The notes: generated by a model not told the origin, from the sequence alone. DNA of 64,000 nucleotides from Piezodorus guildinii (GCA_023052935.1 CM041298.1:59142217-59206216), one strand, 5' to 3'. Shown: positions 43,201 to 54,539, counted from the first letter of the stretch. Numbers and translations are program-made.

Positions 43201-44108
43201 CCAGGAGTTCTTGAGGTAAAGGATTTGTACTTCGGGATTTTTCGGGAGAGAGGTGAAGATGAAGTCCAGGTTGCTTGTTGGATTAGGGTTGTAAAGGTAT
43301 TTACAGCTTCATCCAGTTCTTCAGGGGATTTGAGGGATACTCTGAGATCAATGTTGTCGGTTAAGATTTGACGGAATAGATCCCAGTGAACTGGGCCCCT
43401 GATGAATGAGGGTGGGAGCGGTTTAGGAATGGGCGATATTGAAAGGGTAAGGAGTATTGGACTGTGATCTGAAGATAGGTCATCGAGGCGAGATATGGAA
43501 TAATTTAGTAGTCCTAGACCTTTGTGGATGAAAAAATCTAGGAGGTCAGGATTGCGGTTGGGATCTGTTGGCCAGTAGGTAGGAGAATCCGGAGGAAGAA
43601 TATTGCTGCGAGTAGAATTAAGTGCAGACAACAGGATTCGTCCACGAGAGTTTGTGGTTCTGGCTCCCCATTGTTGGTGTTTTGCATTAAAATCTGCTCC
43701 CACAAGGAAGTGATGTCCCAAGGAATTTAGGAACGAATTGAATTGGGATTCTGAAAATGGAATTTTCGGAGGGGAATATGCTGCAACAACTGTTATGTGA
43801 AAGGGCTTGGTTTTAACTGTTACAGCTGTAGGTTGTAGGTAATTATGGACGGGTAAGGGGTGTGAGTGATGGGAGAGGGAGTGATGGATGATGACAGCAG
43901 TGCCAGCATGTGCGGTTCCGTCCGGGTGGTCCGTGCGGTAAATGTTGTAATTGGGAATGTTAAACAGACGTGAGTTGGTAAGTCGGGTTTCTGTTACTAG
44001 GGCTATGTCTATGTGTTTTTCTTGTAAGAAGACTGTTAGTTCGTTAGTGTGATTTCGAATACCATTCGCATTCCAAAGGAGTATGGATATAGGTTTGGAA
44101 GAGGTCAT
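43173..44108 (-). pseudogene. Jockey ORF2, AP-like endonuclease part
   Basis: ATG 44106-44108 directly follows the ORF1 stop codon (TAA then ATG, no spacer). Endonuclease motifs: LLWNANGIRNH (Asn), IALVTETRL (catalytic Glu), VVAAYSPPKIPF, LVGADFNAKHQQWG (Asp, Asn), PDLLDFFI and SSDHSPILL (Asp, His). All catalytic residues expected of the family are present. The protein ends early at 43173 owing to the frameshift before the RT. Confidence 0.9.
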
Positions 44109-45452
44109 TTAAGGATTTCTTGAAGAAGTGATGAGGTGGGATACGAGATTAGTTAAAAGTGATATTAGAGGAGTCACGACTGATTTAAATTCAGCGATGA
44201 AGGATGTTAGGAGACTGGTGATATCTGTTGCATTTGATGGAGGAGGAATGAGTGGAATTTGATGTTGATGGGATTTTTGGGGCTCGGAATGGATTAGAGG
44301 AAGAGAATATTGAGGTTGGGGGTGGGGGTGTTGAGGTTTCGGTTGCTCCGGCGGCAGGGCCTCACAATTCTTATTTTTCTCACCGCCTCCTAGAAGTTGG
44401 GCAAAGGACACATTAGCGTTTATGTGATTTGAAGTCATTCTTCTTGAAGTAGTGGGATATTCTGTGGGTTGCGGTTTCTGGAATTTTGTTTTTAGGTTTT
44501 TGTAAACCTGACAGCCTTTATAGTTAGCCGGATGTCCTTTCAGGCATAGAGCACACACTGCTGGAGTTTGCCTTGATTTAATGCATTCATCAGATTTGTG
44601 GGGGTCTCCGCATTTCACGCAACGTGGCAAATGATGACAGTAGTGCTTGGTATGGCCGTATGCCTGGCAGTTGTGGCATTGAACAATTTCTTTTTTCACA
44701 TATGGTTTTTCAACTATGACTTTAGTATAGTAGAGCTTTTGGATGTCGTAGATCTTTTCAACTCCAGGTGAAGGTTCAAGATCAACGAAGAAGAGGGGTA
44801 GAGGTACCTTCGTGGATACATCGGTTCCGGATCTATTTTCCTTTATGACGTTGGTGATTTGACGAACTTTGAAGCCCAAGGCCGTCAATTCTTCTTCAAT
44901 ATCTTCAGCAGGCGTTGAGGGATGGAGATTTCGAATGACGACTCGCAAGGAGCGCTCCTGTCGAAGCTGGTAGGTGTGAAACTCAGCTTTTGTGTCCGTC
45001 AAATATTGAACGATTTTTCGGTACGCTTCTGCTGTTTCCGGAGAAATCTTTGTATCGAAGCTCCTGCTAAGGCATGTGTAACAACCGGGATCAACAATTT
45101 TGTTTATTTGGGAGCAGAGCAACTGAAAGTTTTTTATATTTTTGACGAATATCGGGGGAGGGCGAGGTTCTCTTGGTATTGGTGTCGACTCCATAGCATC
45201 TTTATCAGATTGTAGAACCTGGTAAGGGTTGGGCGTGAAGAAAGGAGATTCTTCAGACAGCCCCTGGGATGAAGTGCCTGGTTGTGGCTCGTCAGATGCA
45301 TTTGTGGGAGTAACTGGAGGACTGATTTTTTTGTTATTACGCCTAGAACGGGTCTTTGCTGGTGGCGAATGCTGAGGTGTTGAGAGTGCAGACCCAGCAG
45401 ATCGAGACCTTTTCTTAACTTTGCTCGACATAACTTGGTGGAAATATCTCAT
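44109..45452 (-). CDS. Jockey ORF1, gag-like nucleic-acid-binding protein
   Basis: Intact 447 codons; Met1 and Met8 are possible starts. Residues 10-70 are basic, Ser/Pro-rich and probably disordered. Residues about 150-250 form an RRM-like / PRE_C2HC region (RSLRVVIRNLHPSTP, EEELTALGFKVRQITNV). Three zinc knuckles follow at about 259-314: CHNCQAYGHTKHYC, CVKCGDPHKSDEC and CALCLKGHPANYKGC. A Pro/Gln/His-rich tail comes after. Such proteins coat LINE RNA. Confidence 0.9.
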   Translation of the reverse strand: MRYFHQVMSSKVKKRSRSAGSALSTPQHSPPAKTRSRRNNKKISPPVTPTNASDEPQPGTSSQGLSEESPFFTPNPYQVLQSDKDAMESTPIPREPRPPPIFVKNIKNFQLLCSQINKIVDPGCYTCLSRSFDTKISPETAEAYRKIVQYLTDTKAEFHTYQLRQERSLRVVIRNLHPSTPAEDIEEELTALGFKVRQITNVIKENRSGTDVSTKVPLPLFFVDLEPSPGVEKIYDIQKLYYTKVIVEKPYVKKEIVQCHNCQAYGHTKHYCHHLPRCVKCGDPHKSDECIKSRQTPAVCALCLKGHPANYKGCQVYKNLKTKFQKPQPTEYPTTSRRMTSNHINANVSFAQLLGGGEKNKNCEALPPEQPKPQHPHPQPQYSLPLIHSEPQKSHQHQIPLIPPPSNATDITSLLTSFIAEFKSVVTPLISLLTNLVSHLITSSRNP

Positions 45453-45871
45453 TATGTCATAAGTGATATAGGGAAGTAAGTAAAAGAAGAGGAGAGAAAA
45501 GAAATAATTGAAAGAAAAAAAAAAAAAATATATATATTACGTCTGCGTGACTTAAATTTAATTGTGTTAGCCACACGAACGTGCCCCGCTCAGAGCTGGC
45601 GAAGCACTGAGGACTGATATGAGTGGGGGGGAGCACTTCACCTATGGCGGTATGCGTGTGATAAGGAATACCTCAATACACGGCTTCACTGTTCACTAAC
45701 ATAAACTGTAAATAAAAACAGTACTCACTGTGGGATTACCACCAATGTAAACCACTGCTGTCCAGCTACTTCATTGTAGATTTAAAATCGAAAAAAAACA
45801 TACAGTAACTACAAAAAGATGGACGTCTCAAGAGAACGATGTTAAACGTGAATGTCTATAACTAGCGCCCC
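45453..45871 (-). promoter_or_regulatory. 5' UTR / internal promoter region of Jockey LINE J4
   Basis: 419 bases between the element's first base and the ORF1 ATG. Jockey elements carry internal promoters in this place. An A14 run next to TATATATA occurs at about 45516-45537. Confidence 0.5.
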
Positions 45872-45945
45872 TCTTCTTAAATAGATTTTAACAACGGAGG
45901 TGTGTGAAAGTCGTGTGTTCGGCGTGTTTGATTTTTTTCTAGGAC
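45872..45945 (+). repeat. R1 repeat, right end of split copy d
   Basis: Starts with the second target duplication and continues GAGGTGTGTGAAAGTCGTGTG-like to the R1 right end. Confidence 0.75.
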
Positions 45946-46559
45946 CTATTTCTTGAGATTACTATGTGAATTTATTTTACATACATAAGTTGAATTAAAA
46001 ATATTTTTACAATTATGAAATTCGAGTGTATTTTTTCATTGTGAATCGAATGAGTTTTGTAGAAGATTGATACGATAATACATTATCTTGTTATAGTTTT
46101 GTGAACGTTTGACACCTCTCGCATGGTTTATGAGAAAAATTTAGGATTGGCGAAAACGTTGACTATGCAATAAAGGTATGCATAATGAAAGCTTGTCACT
46201 ACAACAGAAAATAAATTATTCTTTGGGGAATAGAATAATAGAAAGTGGAGAAATGAAATTTAATAAACATATATCTATAAGTAAATATATTGCATCAGGT
46301 TGATTAGTTGTTTACTGCTATTTAAATTAAATGAAATGATAATAAATTTTAATCTGGGAGGGATAGTCCCCTAACAAGAACAAAAATGCAAAAAATAAAT
46401 TATATTTGTCTGGTCTTTTAAGACTTCAATACAGAAATGGATCAGATTTCGTAATAACGACTGGTTTTGAACATTACATACATAGTTAAAATCAAATGAA
46501 GAAATTTTAGATACACTGAGATTAAATAAGTAATTAGATTGAGTTTCGACAGAAATATT

Positions 46560-47215
46560 TGTTTTATTAAATAATCGATTACATTATTATTTACGACAAT
46601 CATATGTATCCGCTTTTCATTATTTTCCATTAACTTTTACAATTTTGTGTATAAGATAATATTTTTTCTAAACTCTTTCGCTTTCCAACGGTGTATTATA
46701 TATATATGTTCCTATTTTTTTTTTTTTTTAAATATTTTTGCTCATTTCTCCTTTAGTTGTGTGTCGAATTGGTTCAACTTACATATTTATCCGTTTTTTA
46801 TCTATGGTTAAAAGATGATATGGTTATTATTTTTTTTTTTTAATTTACAAAATCAAAGGTACTTAAGAGGAAGAAAATTTAAATATCGGAATTTTTAGCT
46901 TTGTCAGACTATTTCATTCAGAATAAAATCCTTATTATATTAAAGCCTATTCAATTTAGCATAGGTTTAAACAAAATAACAAACTAATTAGGGCCGTTTT
47001 CGAGAAAATCGTAATAAGGAGCAAAAGGCATGGTATAAAGTATTACTTTATTTGGTAAAAATCTTTGTATAACATCTCGGGCGTATAGTTATTTTAAATA
47101 TGAAACTTCAGACTTACTATACACTTTTTTTGCGACTTGGTTATTTGGTCTCAGGGGACATTAAAACGTGCATTTCCTTTGAAAGCTGGAATTAAAAACT
47201 TTCGCGGTTTACTTG
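46560..47215 (-). repeat. R1 repeat, partial diverged copy e
   Basis: Reversed. Shared blocks include GCTTTCCAACGGTGTATTATA, CTCCTTTAGTTGTGTGTCGA, GTTATTTGGTCTCAGGGGAC and TAAAACGTGCATTTCC. Confidence 0.75.
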
Positions 47216-47401
47216 TTTATTTTTTAATTGAAATCTAGCATTGTTTTAACGTTATTGAAGGAGATGTTATAGTATGCTTTGGATTGAAATTAAATATTAA
47301 TTTACAATTAGTAACTTTCGAAAAGAACAACCATCTTCTGAAGTGGGATTTTTTCAATTTAAGGGTTCCTTGCAATAGTAATGATTGAATGAAGGGAGGT
47401 A

Positions 47402-48285
47402 AAAAAATCTGGTGCTCGCAACACACGACTTTCACTTACCTCCATTATTTATATCAATTCAAGAATCTTTAATCAAATTCATAAACGAAAATAAATTGTA
47501 AAAGAATTATTTAAATTGGATTTTAATAGAAACATGTGTTTTATTAAATAATCTATTATATTATTATCTACGACAATCATTTTGTTTTATCGGCTTTTCA
47601 TCACTATCCGTTAACTTTTATAATAGTATGTATTTTTTCTAAAATCTTTAGCATTCCAACGATATATTATACATGTATATCACTGTTCTTATGTTAAAAA
47701 ACAATAAATTGCATTAAAAAATTTCAGATTTCTCGTTTAGTTGGATGTGGAATTGGTTCAACTTATATATTTACCTGTATTTCTGCAATGCTAATCAGAC
47801 GATACGGTTAATATTCTCGGATTTAAAAAATTAAAGGTATATTAGAGGAAGAAATTTTGAAATATCGGCATTTAAGCCCTGTCAGGCTATTCCAGTCAGA
47901 ATGAAACCTACATGATATTGAAGCCTGTCCAATTTTAATCGACATAGCAGCTTAATCAAAATAGTTGGAGCCGTTTTAGAGAAAATCGAAAAAAAAAAGG
48001 CGCAAAATGCATGGTATAAAGTGGCTCTTCTGGTTATCTGATTTTAATGAAAAAGTTTTTGTAACATCTCGGGAGTATATTTGTCTTAAATATGAAATTT
48101 CAGTTTCATAGGACTTTTTATTCGCCCGGGTGTTACCACACATATAGACTTTTTTGCGGAACTTGGTTATTTGGACTCAGGGAACCCTAAAACGTGTATT
48201 TCCGTTAAAACTGGAATTCGAAAATTTTCACGATCGGAATACTTTCCCTTACTATATATTTCATATTTAGGTAAGTGAAAGTAAA
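47402..48285 (-). repeat. R1 repeat, full-length copy f
   Basis: Reversed, from AAAATCTGGTGCTCGCAACA to CTTTCCCTTACTATATA and GTAAGTGAAAGTAAAA. High similarity to the copies at 11565 and 61020. Confidence 0.85.
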
Positions 48286-48294
48286 AAATTAGGA

Positions 48295-48640
48295 ATTAGT
48301 TGGGCTTGGTGAGATAGTTTATTTTTGGTGTGTTGAGAGAGTGGGGTGGCGGCTGCGATGTCTCCCGGTGACCAAGCCATTGAGCTGGAGTGGAGTATCC
48401 TCTCATAGAATTAATGTGATCTTATGAGCCAGCCGCACGCTGATTGGCGCGCAGTCGCCGAGATGGGCCAATGGATCTCCCCAGGGAGTTGCGCGCATGC
48501 TGCTCCTTTCTCTGCTCAAATCAATGCAACCCATTCACAAATATACTCTACGTACAAATACAATGCCCCGCCGGACCACTTTACTCCACCGGCCAAAACC
48601 GTTGATACTTTGTTGGTTTCAAGTGTATACAAATAAAATA
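48295..48640. promoter_or_regulatory. GC-rich island with CCAAT boxes, possible promoter
   Basis: In AT-rich surroundings this stretch is G+C- and CpG-rich (GATTGGCGCGCAGTCGCCGA, GTTGCGCGCATGCTGC). ATTGG occurs near 48442 (CCAAT on the minus strand) and CCAAT near 48468 on the plus strand. It lies about 9 kb 5' of the first visible ChAT exon, so a ChAT promoter or 5' exon is possible. The 70-codon ORF on the plus strand (48424-48636) has no known domain. Confidence 0.4.
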
Positions 48641-48845
48641 TACATCTTATTTGCTATAGTAACGTTATAAACTTGAAATTAACGATTTGGTAATGATAAC
48701 TGCTACAATAAAAAATAAAATGGCTCATTACACAACATTCATTTTCCACCTTACTTGAAATGGATTTTAAAACTTAACATTAATAATGATAATTGATCAA
48801 TACTAAAAATAAACTTAAAAGTGATAGTGATATAAACAATAAACA

Positions 48846-48960
48846 TTTTTTTTTTTATTAAACCCATTATTGATATTTACAACTGTAATTATAATAAATT
48901 CTATAAAGTAAATGAGGTAATTTAGGCTTAAGTAAAATCTCAAAATAAAAAAAAATAAAA
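48846..48960 (-). repeat. Jockey LINE 3' UTR fragment J5
   Basis: Poly-T start, then TTGATATTTACAACTGTAAT and AAGTAAATGAGG, matching the 3' UTR of J1, J7 and J8. Confidence 0.6.
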
Positions 48961-49018
48961 TAAAAAAAAACAAAAAAAAAACCTGAACAGATTTTTAACA
49001 TATTAAAAAAACAATTAT

Positions 49019-49028
49019 AATATATATA

Positions 49029-49077
<49 letters not shown>

Positions 49078-49084
49078 ATATATA
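49019..49084. repeat. TA-rich microsatellite
   Basis: Long TA run with two interruptions (TTA). Confidence 0.95.
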
Positions 49085-49089
49085 ATGTT

Positions 49090-49680
49090 TTATATAAAAA
49101 TATATATAAATGAATCGCTTATTTCCTTGGTCGTCAAATCACACGTGTATGGCTCGACAGATTTATCTAATTCTTTTTATGATATGTTTATATCAGTCAG
49201 GAAAAGAATCTCATAAAAGGAAAAAAGATAAATTTACTTTGGTAGATAGCTTTTTTTTTTTGTATTATTATATTATTATTATTATTATAGTATTTTAAAG
49301 GTAATAATAATAGCTCTCTCTATATATATGTATATAAATGAATCGCCTTTTTCATTGGTCATCTCATCACGCGTGAACTGATTGACCGATTTCTCTATTT
49401 TTTTATGTTTATATTGCTCAGGAGAAGGATCTTGTAAAGAAAAATAGTATGTTTACTTAATTATAATAAATTTACTTTGGTAGTTAGCTTTTTTTTTTTT
49501 GTATTATTATTATTTTTTTTTTTTTTTAGTATTTTAAAGGTAATAATAATATCTCTCTTTATCTACATATATAAAAATGAATCCCCCATTTCCTTGGTCA
49601 TCGCATCACGCATGAACGGCTTGACCGATTTCGCTAAGACATATTTCAAACAGGACATCGTCTGTCAGGTCAGCTAGTAT
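49090..49680 (+). repeat. tandem repeat, about 230-bp unit, 2.5 copies
   Basis: AAATGAATC plus (T)TTC(C/A)TTGGTC recurs at 49110, 49338 and 49577 (spacings 228 and 239). Units 1 and 2 also share ACTTTGGTAGNTAGC, a T/ATT-rich part and AGTATTTTAAAGGTAATAAT. The third unit instead ends AGGACATCGTCTGTCAGGTC then AGCTAGT, which looks like the end of a dispersed element, possibly a Helitron relative (CTAG-T end). Confidence 0.8.
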
Positions 49681-49887
49681 ATAATAATAATGATACAATA
49701 GATTTAGAGATAAAAACTGAAATTAATAGAAAAAAATACCAATTCATACCTCATCTATCTAATGAAATAAAGAGAACACTTGTTGAGTATGATTTACCAC
49801 AAATAAAATTAGCACTCTATAACCATTATAAACTAAGTAATCATTTATCAAACATCCAAGATTCCATTTTTATTTGAGGACTTTGTT

Positions 49888-50110
49888 GTACTATATATGA
49901 AATATATAGTAAGTGAAAGTATTGCGATCGTGAAAGTTTTCGAATTCCAGTTTTTAACGGAAGTACACGTTTTAGGGTCTCCTGAGTCCAAATGACCAAG
50001 TCCCGCAAAAAGGTCTGTGTATGTGTGTCCATGTGTTTGTGGTAAGCCCAGCGCGAAAACAAAAAGTCCTTTAAAACTGAAACTACATATTTAAAATGAC
50101 CATACTATAA
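49888..50110 (+). repeat. R1 repeat, left end only (copy g)
   Basis: Begins TATATATGAAATATATAGTAAG and runs through GCGATCGTGAAAG, GGGTCTCCTGAGTCC and a GT-rich stretch, ending shortly after ACTGAAACTACATATTTAA. Confidence 0.8.
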
Positions 50111-50399
50111 TAATAATAGGAACTTCTGAGGGAAAAGATTAATGAATAGGTTTATAAGAAACAAAATAAAAATAAAATTTAACTATTAAAACTATTTACA
50201 AGATTATATACAAATATCAAAAACAAAAAAGACATATTAAATTAATAAACAGCTAAGTAAAAAAAATAATGATAATAAATAAATGAAAAAAAAAAAAAAA
50301 GTCTTATAGTAGAAAAAACATAACAGCCATAGCGAAAGAAAACTGGAAAATATATTTAGAAGTCTTTGTTACGATCTCGTAACTGTAAACAGTCTTGAC

Positions 50400-51253
50400 A
50401 AAAAACTTATAAACACGTTAAGGTGTACAGGTGGGATTTATCTCCTCCTCCTATGACACTTGCGTGCTGTCAGTTCATAATGATCCTAGTATTGCCTCTC
50501 AAGCTCTCCAATTCCACATCAGAGACCTTGAGGTATGGTGTCGGAAATGGAGAATTAAAATCTATTCCAATAAATCCCATCAAATTACCTTTACCCTCCG
50601 TCGAAAACCTATGACATCCTACCCTACAGTTTCCTTAATGTTAGTCCGCTTGTCTTGGTTGAACAGATCCGCTATTTAGGACTCCTGCTTGACAAACGCC
50701 TTTCATGGAATCCGTATACAAGACTGAAAAGACGAGAAACTGCAAGACAGACGCTCTAACCTTTCACTTAACTACAAAAGACTGATTTACATGACAATCA
50801 TAAGGCCTATCTGGACCTACGGAGTTAAGCTTTGGGGCTCTACTAAACCATCCAATTCTTCCCGTATCTAATCCTTACAATCCAAAATCCTTCGTAAAAT
50901 CCTCAACGCTCCTTACTTTGTCACTAATAAAACCATTCATAAAGACCTCCATGCTCCATATGTAGCTGATTTGGCCCGTACCAGGTATTATTCCTTCCAT
51001 GACGAACTCCATTCCCACTCTGATCCACTAATTTCCATCCTTCCTTCCTCTACAATTCCTGATAATCCACCGAGGCGTCTGAAAAGAAGAGGGCTTCGAG
51101 ACCTTCTTGTTTAGATAGATTACTAGAGTGCTGCCAATGGGGAGTTTCTCTTCACGTTTTTCATGTATATATCTTTTATCAGCATATTTATTTGATGTAT
51201 TGTGATATAAAGTCGTAAATTTCAATAAAATATAAAATAATAAAAAAAAAAAA
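50400..51253 (+). pseudogene. Jockey-type LINE 3' fragment J6
   Basis: Broken frames read LEVWCRKWRIKIYSNKSHQI with TFTLRRKP, LLDKRLSWNPYTRLKRRET, and the C-terminal PPRRLKRRGLRDLLV. A 3' UTR and A12 tail follow near 51241-51253. Same family as J1-J4. Confidence 0.85.
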
Positions 51254-52117
51254 GATTTATAAGATTTATGTACGGCCACTCCAGACAACCACACGTCTCC
51301 CACTGGTATTATAGTCTATCCCATATCCCTAAGTAATTACCTACTTTACATCTTCCTATTCCAATTCTTGCGAGCCAGAAAACCCTCCTATATCGCTATT
51401 CCGTGCAGACCATAAATACAAGATACTCAACATACTGATCTATACCTACCCTCTCATTGAATTGCCTCCTTGGAAAAGTCCTTTATCATCCATGCTATCA
51501 TAGTTAGAAACGTTTTACCCATTTCCCACCGTAAAGTGTCATCCTTAACCACTTTCAAACACCATTTGTTTATCTACCTCCTTAAAAATTAATCTTCCGC
51601 ACATAAGTTTCATTAGATTCATCTTCGGAGTCTACAGGCGCTCCAGCGTCCCCGACAGGTCTGCCGGGTTGAAGTGGCTTAATCCAGTATTTCCTAGGAG
51701 TATTCCTATTTCGTACTTAAAATTACAAAAAACATTGAACTACTCCTCCCTTGTTCATCGGTACATTCGTTCAACCCAAGATCCCAGGCCACTAACCTCT
51801 ATTTTCCTTTTCATCGAACATCATCCTTTAAAAAATCATAAGATTTTTGCGCGCCATATCGTTCTGGAATTCCATACCTACCACTATACGCAAAGCATAT
51901 TCTTTAACTTCATTTAAAAACAAATTGCTACTTCATCTCCTCAGCCATCCATCTTCCGAGTAATTGTAAACAAAAAGTTGAAATAATTGTCGTATTCCAT
52001 TCTAAAAAAAAGGACCATAACAAATATGGTAAACAACAATCTCTTTTCCCTTTCATTTTTCTCTGTTTTTCTATATGCTCTTGTGATATTAGTGACAATT
52101 ACAATTATGTTTATATA

Positions 52118-52167
<50 letters not shown>

Positions 52168-52385
52168 TACTATTTTTCTATTCACTTCTTTTATAAATAA
52201 TGTCAGTTGTAGTCGTATGTCGTACAGGTAATCGTATTTACTTATTTTATAAATAATATAAGTTTATCAAAGTATGTATTTTTTTGATGTGCCAGACACA
52301 ACACTCAGTTTTTGTACTTTATTGTTATTCTTAGGGGACTGAAGGTCACAGAATAAAATTTACTTTCTTTCTTCTTTCTTTCTAT
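51254..52385 (+). pseudogene. LINE family K, 3' fragment
   Basis: Decayed. Short coding-like pieces occur near 51470-51930. Bases 52322-52360 carry TTCTTAGGGGACTGAAGGTC and ACAGAATAAA, the same 3' signature as at 10320. Contains a TA microsatellite at 52125-52166. Confidence 0.55.
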
Positions 52386-52429
52386 CTATGTGATAAATCT
52401 TGTCTCTGGCAATACATAACTAAACTCAT

Positions 52430-52595
52430 GCGATCCTGTTATATGTTTTTATTTATATCTTTTATTAATTTTAACTTTAATAATATACCATTTGACTAAA
52501 TGAACATGTATCAAATCAAGCCAGGCAAATTAGACATCTTTTGTTCACTGTATATCATTCTTAGGGGACGATGTGTCCCAGAATAAAAATGATTA
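52430..52595 (+). repeat. LINE family K, 3' end only
   Basis: Ends TTCTTAGGGGACGATGTGTC then CCAGAATAAAAATG and an A-rich tail near 52590-52600. Confidence 0.55.
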
Positions 52596-52599
52596 AAAA

Positions 52600-53100
52600 A
52601 AAAGTTAAATTTTATTTTCTTATAAATTTTCTATTATTTTAATTTTGTTATTTGCCTCTTCTCTGAAGGGTCATTGGCAACTGGTTTTTTTTAGATTCTG
52701 TTGTAATTTTTGCTTTTTAAATGATGAAATTAAATAAATAAGTACTGACATAAAATTATAAGTATGTATTTTATGTGTTTATGATACGAAATATAAGCAC
52801 ACGAACTTAGCTGAAGTTCGTATATGACCCTCGTGACCTGCAGTCATGATTGTATGAAACACGCTATAATCGATTTTCTGCAACAAAACTTTTGTAGGTG
52901 CTTCAAAAAAGGTGAAGTGGGCACATTATATATGTAATGCCAATTTTCATTGTAAACCAAAAAATCCAATTAAATTGGCACTGTTTGCAATAAAAACACA
53001 TTTTTCGGATTAAACAATTATAATTTCAGTAGGAAGCTCACTGCATGAGGATTTTTTTATATGAGAATTTAGCATTGAGATCGTAATAAATCTTAGGATT
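52600..53100. other. noncoding stretch
   Basis: No element recognised. Confidence 0.4.
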
Positions 53101-53109
53101 GATTAATTA

Positions 53110-53295
53110 TTTTATGCAACAGTCGTTGCTTCGACCCTGGGGTTTGGAGACTCTGTCACAGTGCACCAATATCTATAAAGTGAGTCCCAAAGGATCTAGT
53201 CCTATTCTACTCATTGCACTGTCGTTGGACGTTAGTAAGAATCTGAAATACTAAAACCATGACCCTTGATGGGTTGCACAGGATTTTACACATAT
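53110..53295 (+). mobile_element. diverged SINE, possibly family B
   Basis: TTGCTTCGACCCTGGGG could be a worn B box and the 3' part TGACCCTTGATGGGTTGCAC resembles the SINE B end at 37845. Weak. Confidence 0.35.
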
Positions 53296-53678
53296 TTTTA
53301 ATAATATTAATTAACAGGTACTCAGGTAGAAGGAAGATTAAATAAAAATGTTAGCTACTCAGTACATAGTACGAGAAATACGAAGCGAAAATAGATTTAA
53401 AATTTAGAAGGGAAATATTATATTCCATTATACTCTTAGAAAACGGACGTGGTGGTATCACCCATTTTTGAGAGCACTGTTTTGGTTTCAACTTTCCATA
53501 CATTTAATAAAAGCAATATTTTAACCAAAACTGCCTTGCAATATATATACAATTATTTTTATTAGATTATAAAGCTATGTTAATTATTTAATTTTTTACT
53601 TAATTGAAATTTGACAAGCTTGAGCAATTATTAATTGAATGACTATTAATAATTCTCAATATTTTATATGCCCTTATA

Positions 53679-53683
<5 letters not shown>

Positions 53684-53719
<36 letters not shown>
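53684..53719. repeat. TA microsatellite
   Basis: About 18 TA units. Confidence 0.9.
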
Positions 53720-53720
<1 letters not shown>

Positions 53721-53959
53721 CAAACAATGCAAGTTATTGCATAGTGGACAGACGATTTTTTTTTATTCGTTATTCAGGTTATACGTATCTTGAAATGTAA
53801 ACACCAAATTTCGATGGTGGTATTTTATTTTTTTGGTCGATTACAATGGTTCATCATTGCAAATAATAAACCAAAACCATTTATACTAGAATTCTTTACT
53901 ATTTCCTTATCTTTTAATTTTCAGTGAAATTATTCAAATAAAAATGACTGATTACAGGA

Positions 53960-54300
53960 ATACTTTATTATCTATCATCAATAATAACCAAGTTGTCGAG
54001 AAATCACATATCTTATAAGTTGTGGCTTGACCATGTGAGATTAATTTTTTCTTCGTTCATCGAGGCGTCCTGATCTCGAAAATAGTTTCTTTTTTTTCTG
54101 TCTTCAATAACAACCGAGTTTTGGGGGAATTACATATCTTGTAATTTGTGAATTAACTATACACATCAACTTTTTTCTTTTCTTTATAGCTGTTTACCGA
54201 TTCTAAAACTCTCTGCATTTTTTTCTCTAACTTCAAAAATAACTGAGTTATGAGCGTATATACAGATAAAATTTCAATTTTTTTGTTGTTATGTTTTCTG
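53960..54300. repeat. diverged tandem repeat, about 127-bp unit
   Basis: TAATAACCAAGTT, TAACAACCGAGTT and AAATAACTGAGTT end at 53994, 54120 and 54249 (spacings 126 and 129). Units also share ACATATCTT(A/G)TAA and T-rich blocks. Old duplication. Confidence 0.6.
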
Positions 54301-54539
54301 ACACAATTTGAACAGTAATTTGAACAGTTGACTACAAAGATTCATTATTGAAAATAAGAAGCCAAAATTGCCATGCTAATACCTCAATAAAGAAATATAT
54401 TTTTTAAAAAAAGTACTGAATTTGTGTAAATTACCTTATTACAGTATTTGAATTTGCATGAAAGTCGTAAATAAATATTTATTAAGTGTATTTTGACTAT
54501 TAAAAAAAAAAAAAAAAATAGAAATCAGTGAGGGTCTTG

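Larger units (their letters stand above)
40975..45871 (-). mobile_element. Jockey-type LINE J4, apparently full length
   Basis: A 4.9-kb minus-strand element: 5' UTR 45453-45871 beginning GGGGCGCTAGTTATAG, ORF1 44109-45452, ORF2 endonuclease 43173-44108, RT 41426-43200, 3' UTR 40975-41425 with a terminal poly(A) run. The 11-bp target duplication and position inside an R1 copy define both ends. Only one frameshift was seen in ORF2. It is the likely relative of the truncated Jockey copies elsewhere in the window. Confidence 0.88.

Noticed and set aside
44922..45215. 97-codon plus-strand ORF
   Set aside because: Antisense of the LINE ORF1; no independent features.
49019..49084. TA tracts as origin or centromere-like elements
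   Set aside because: They are simple microsatellites found at several unrelated places in the window.
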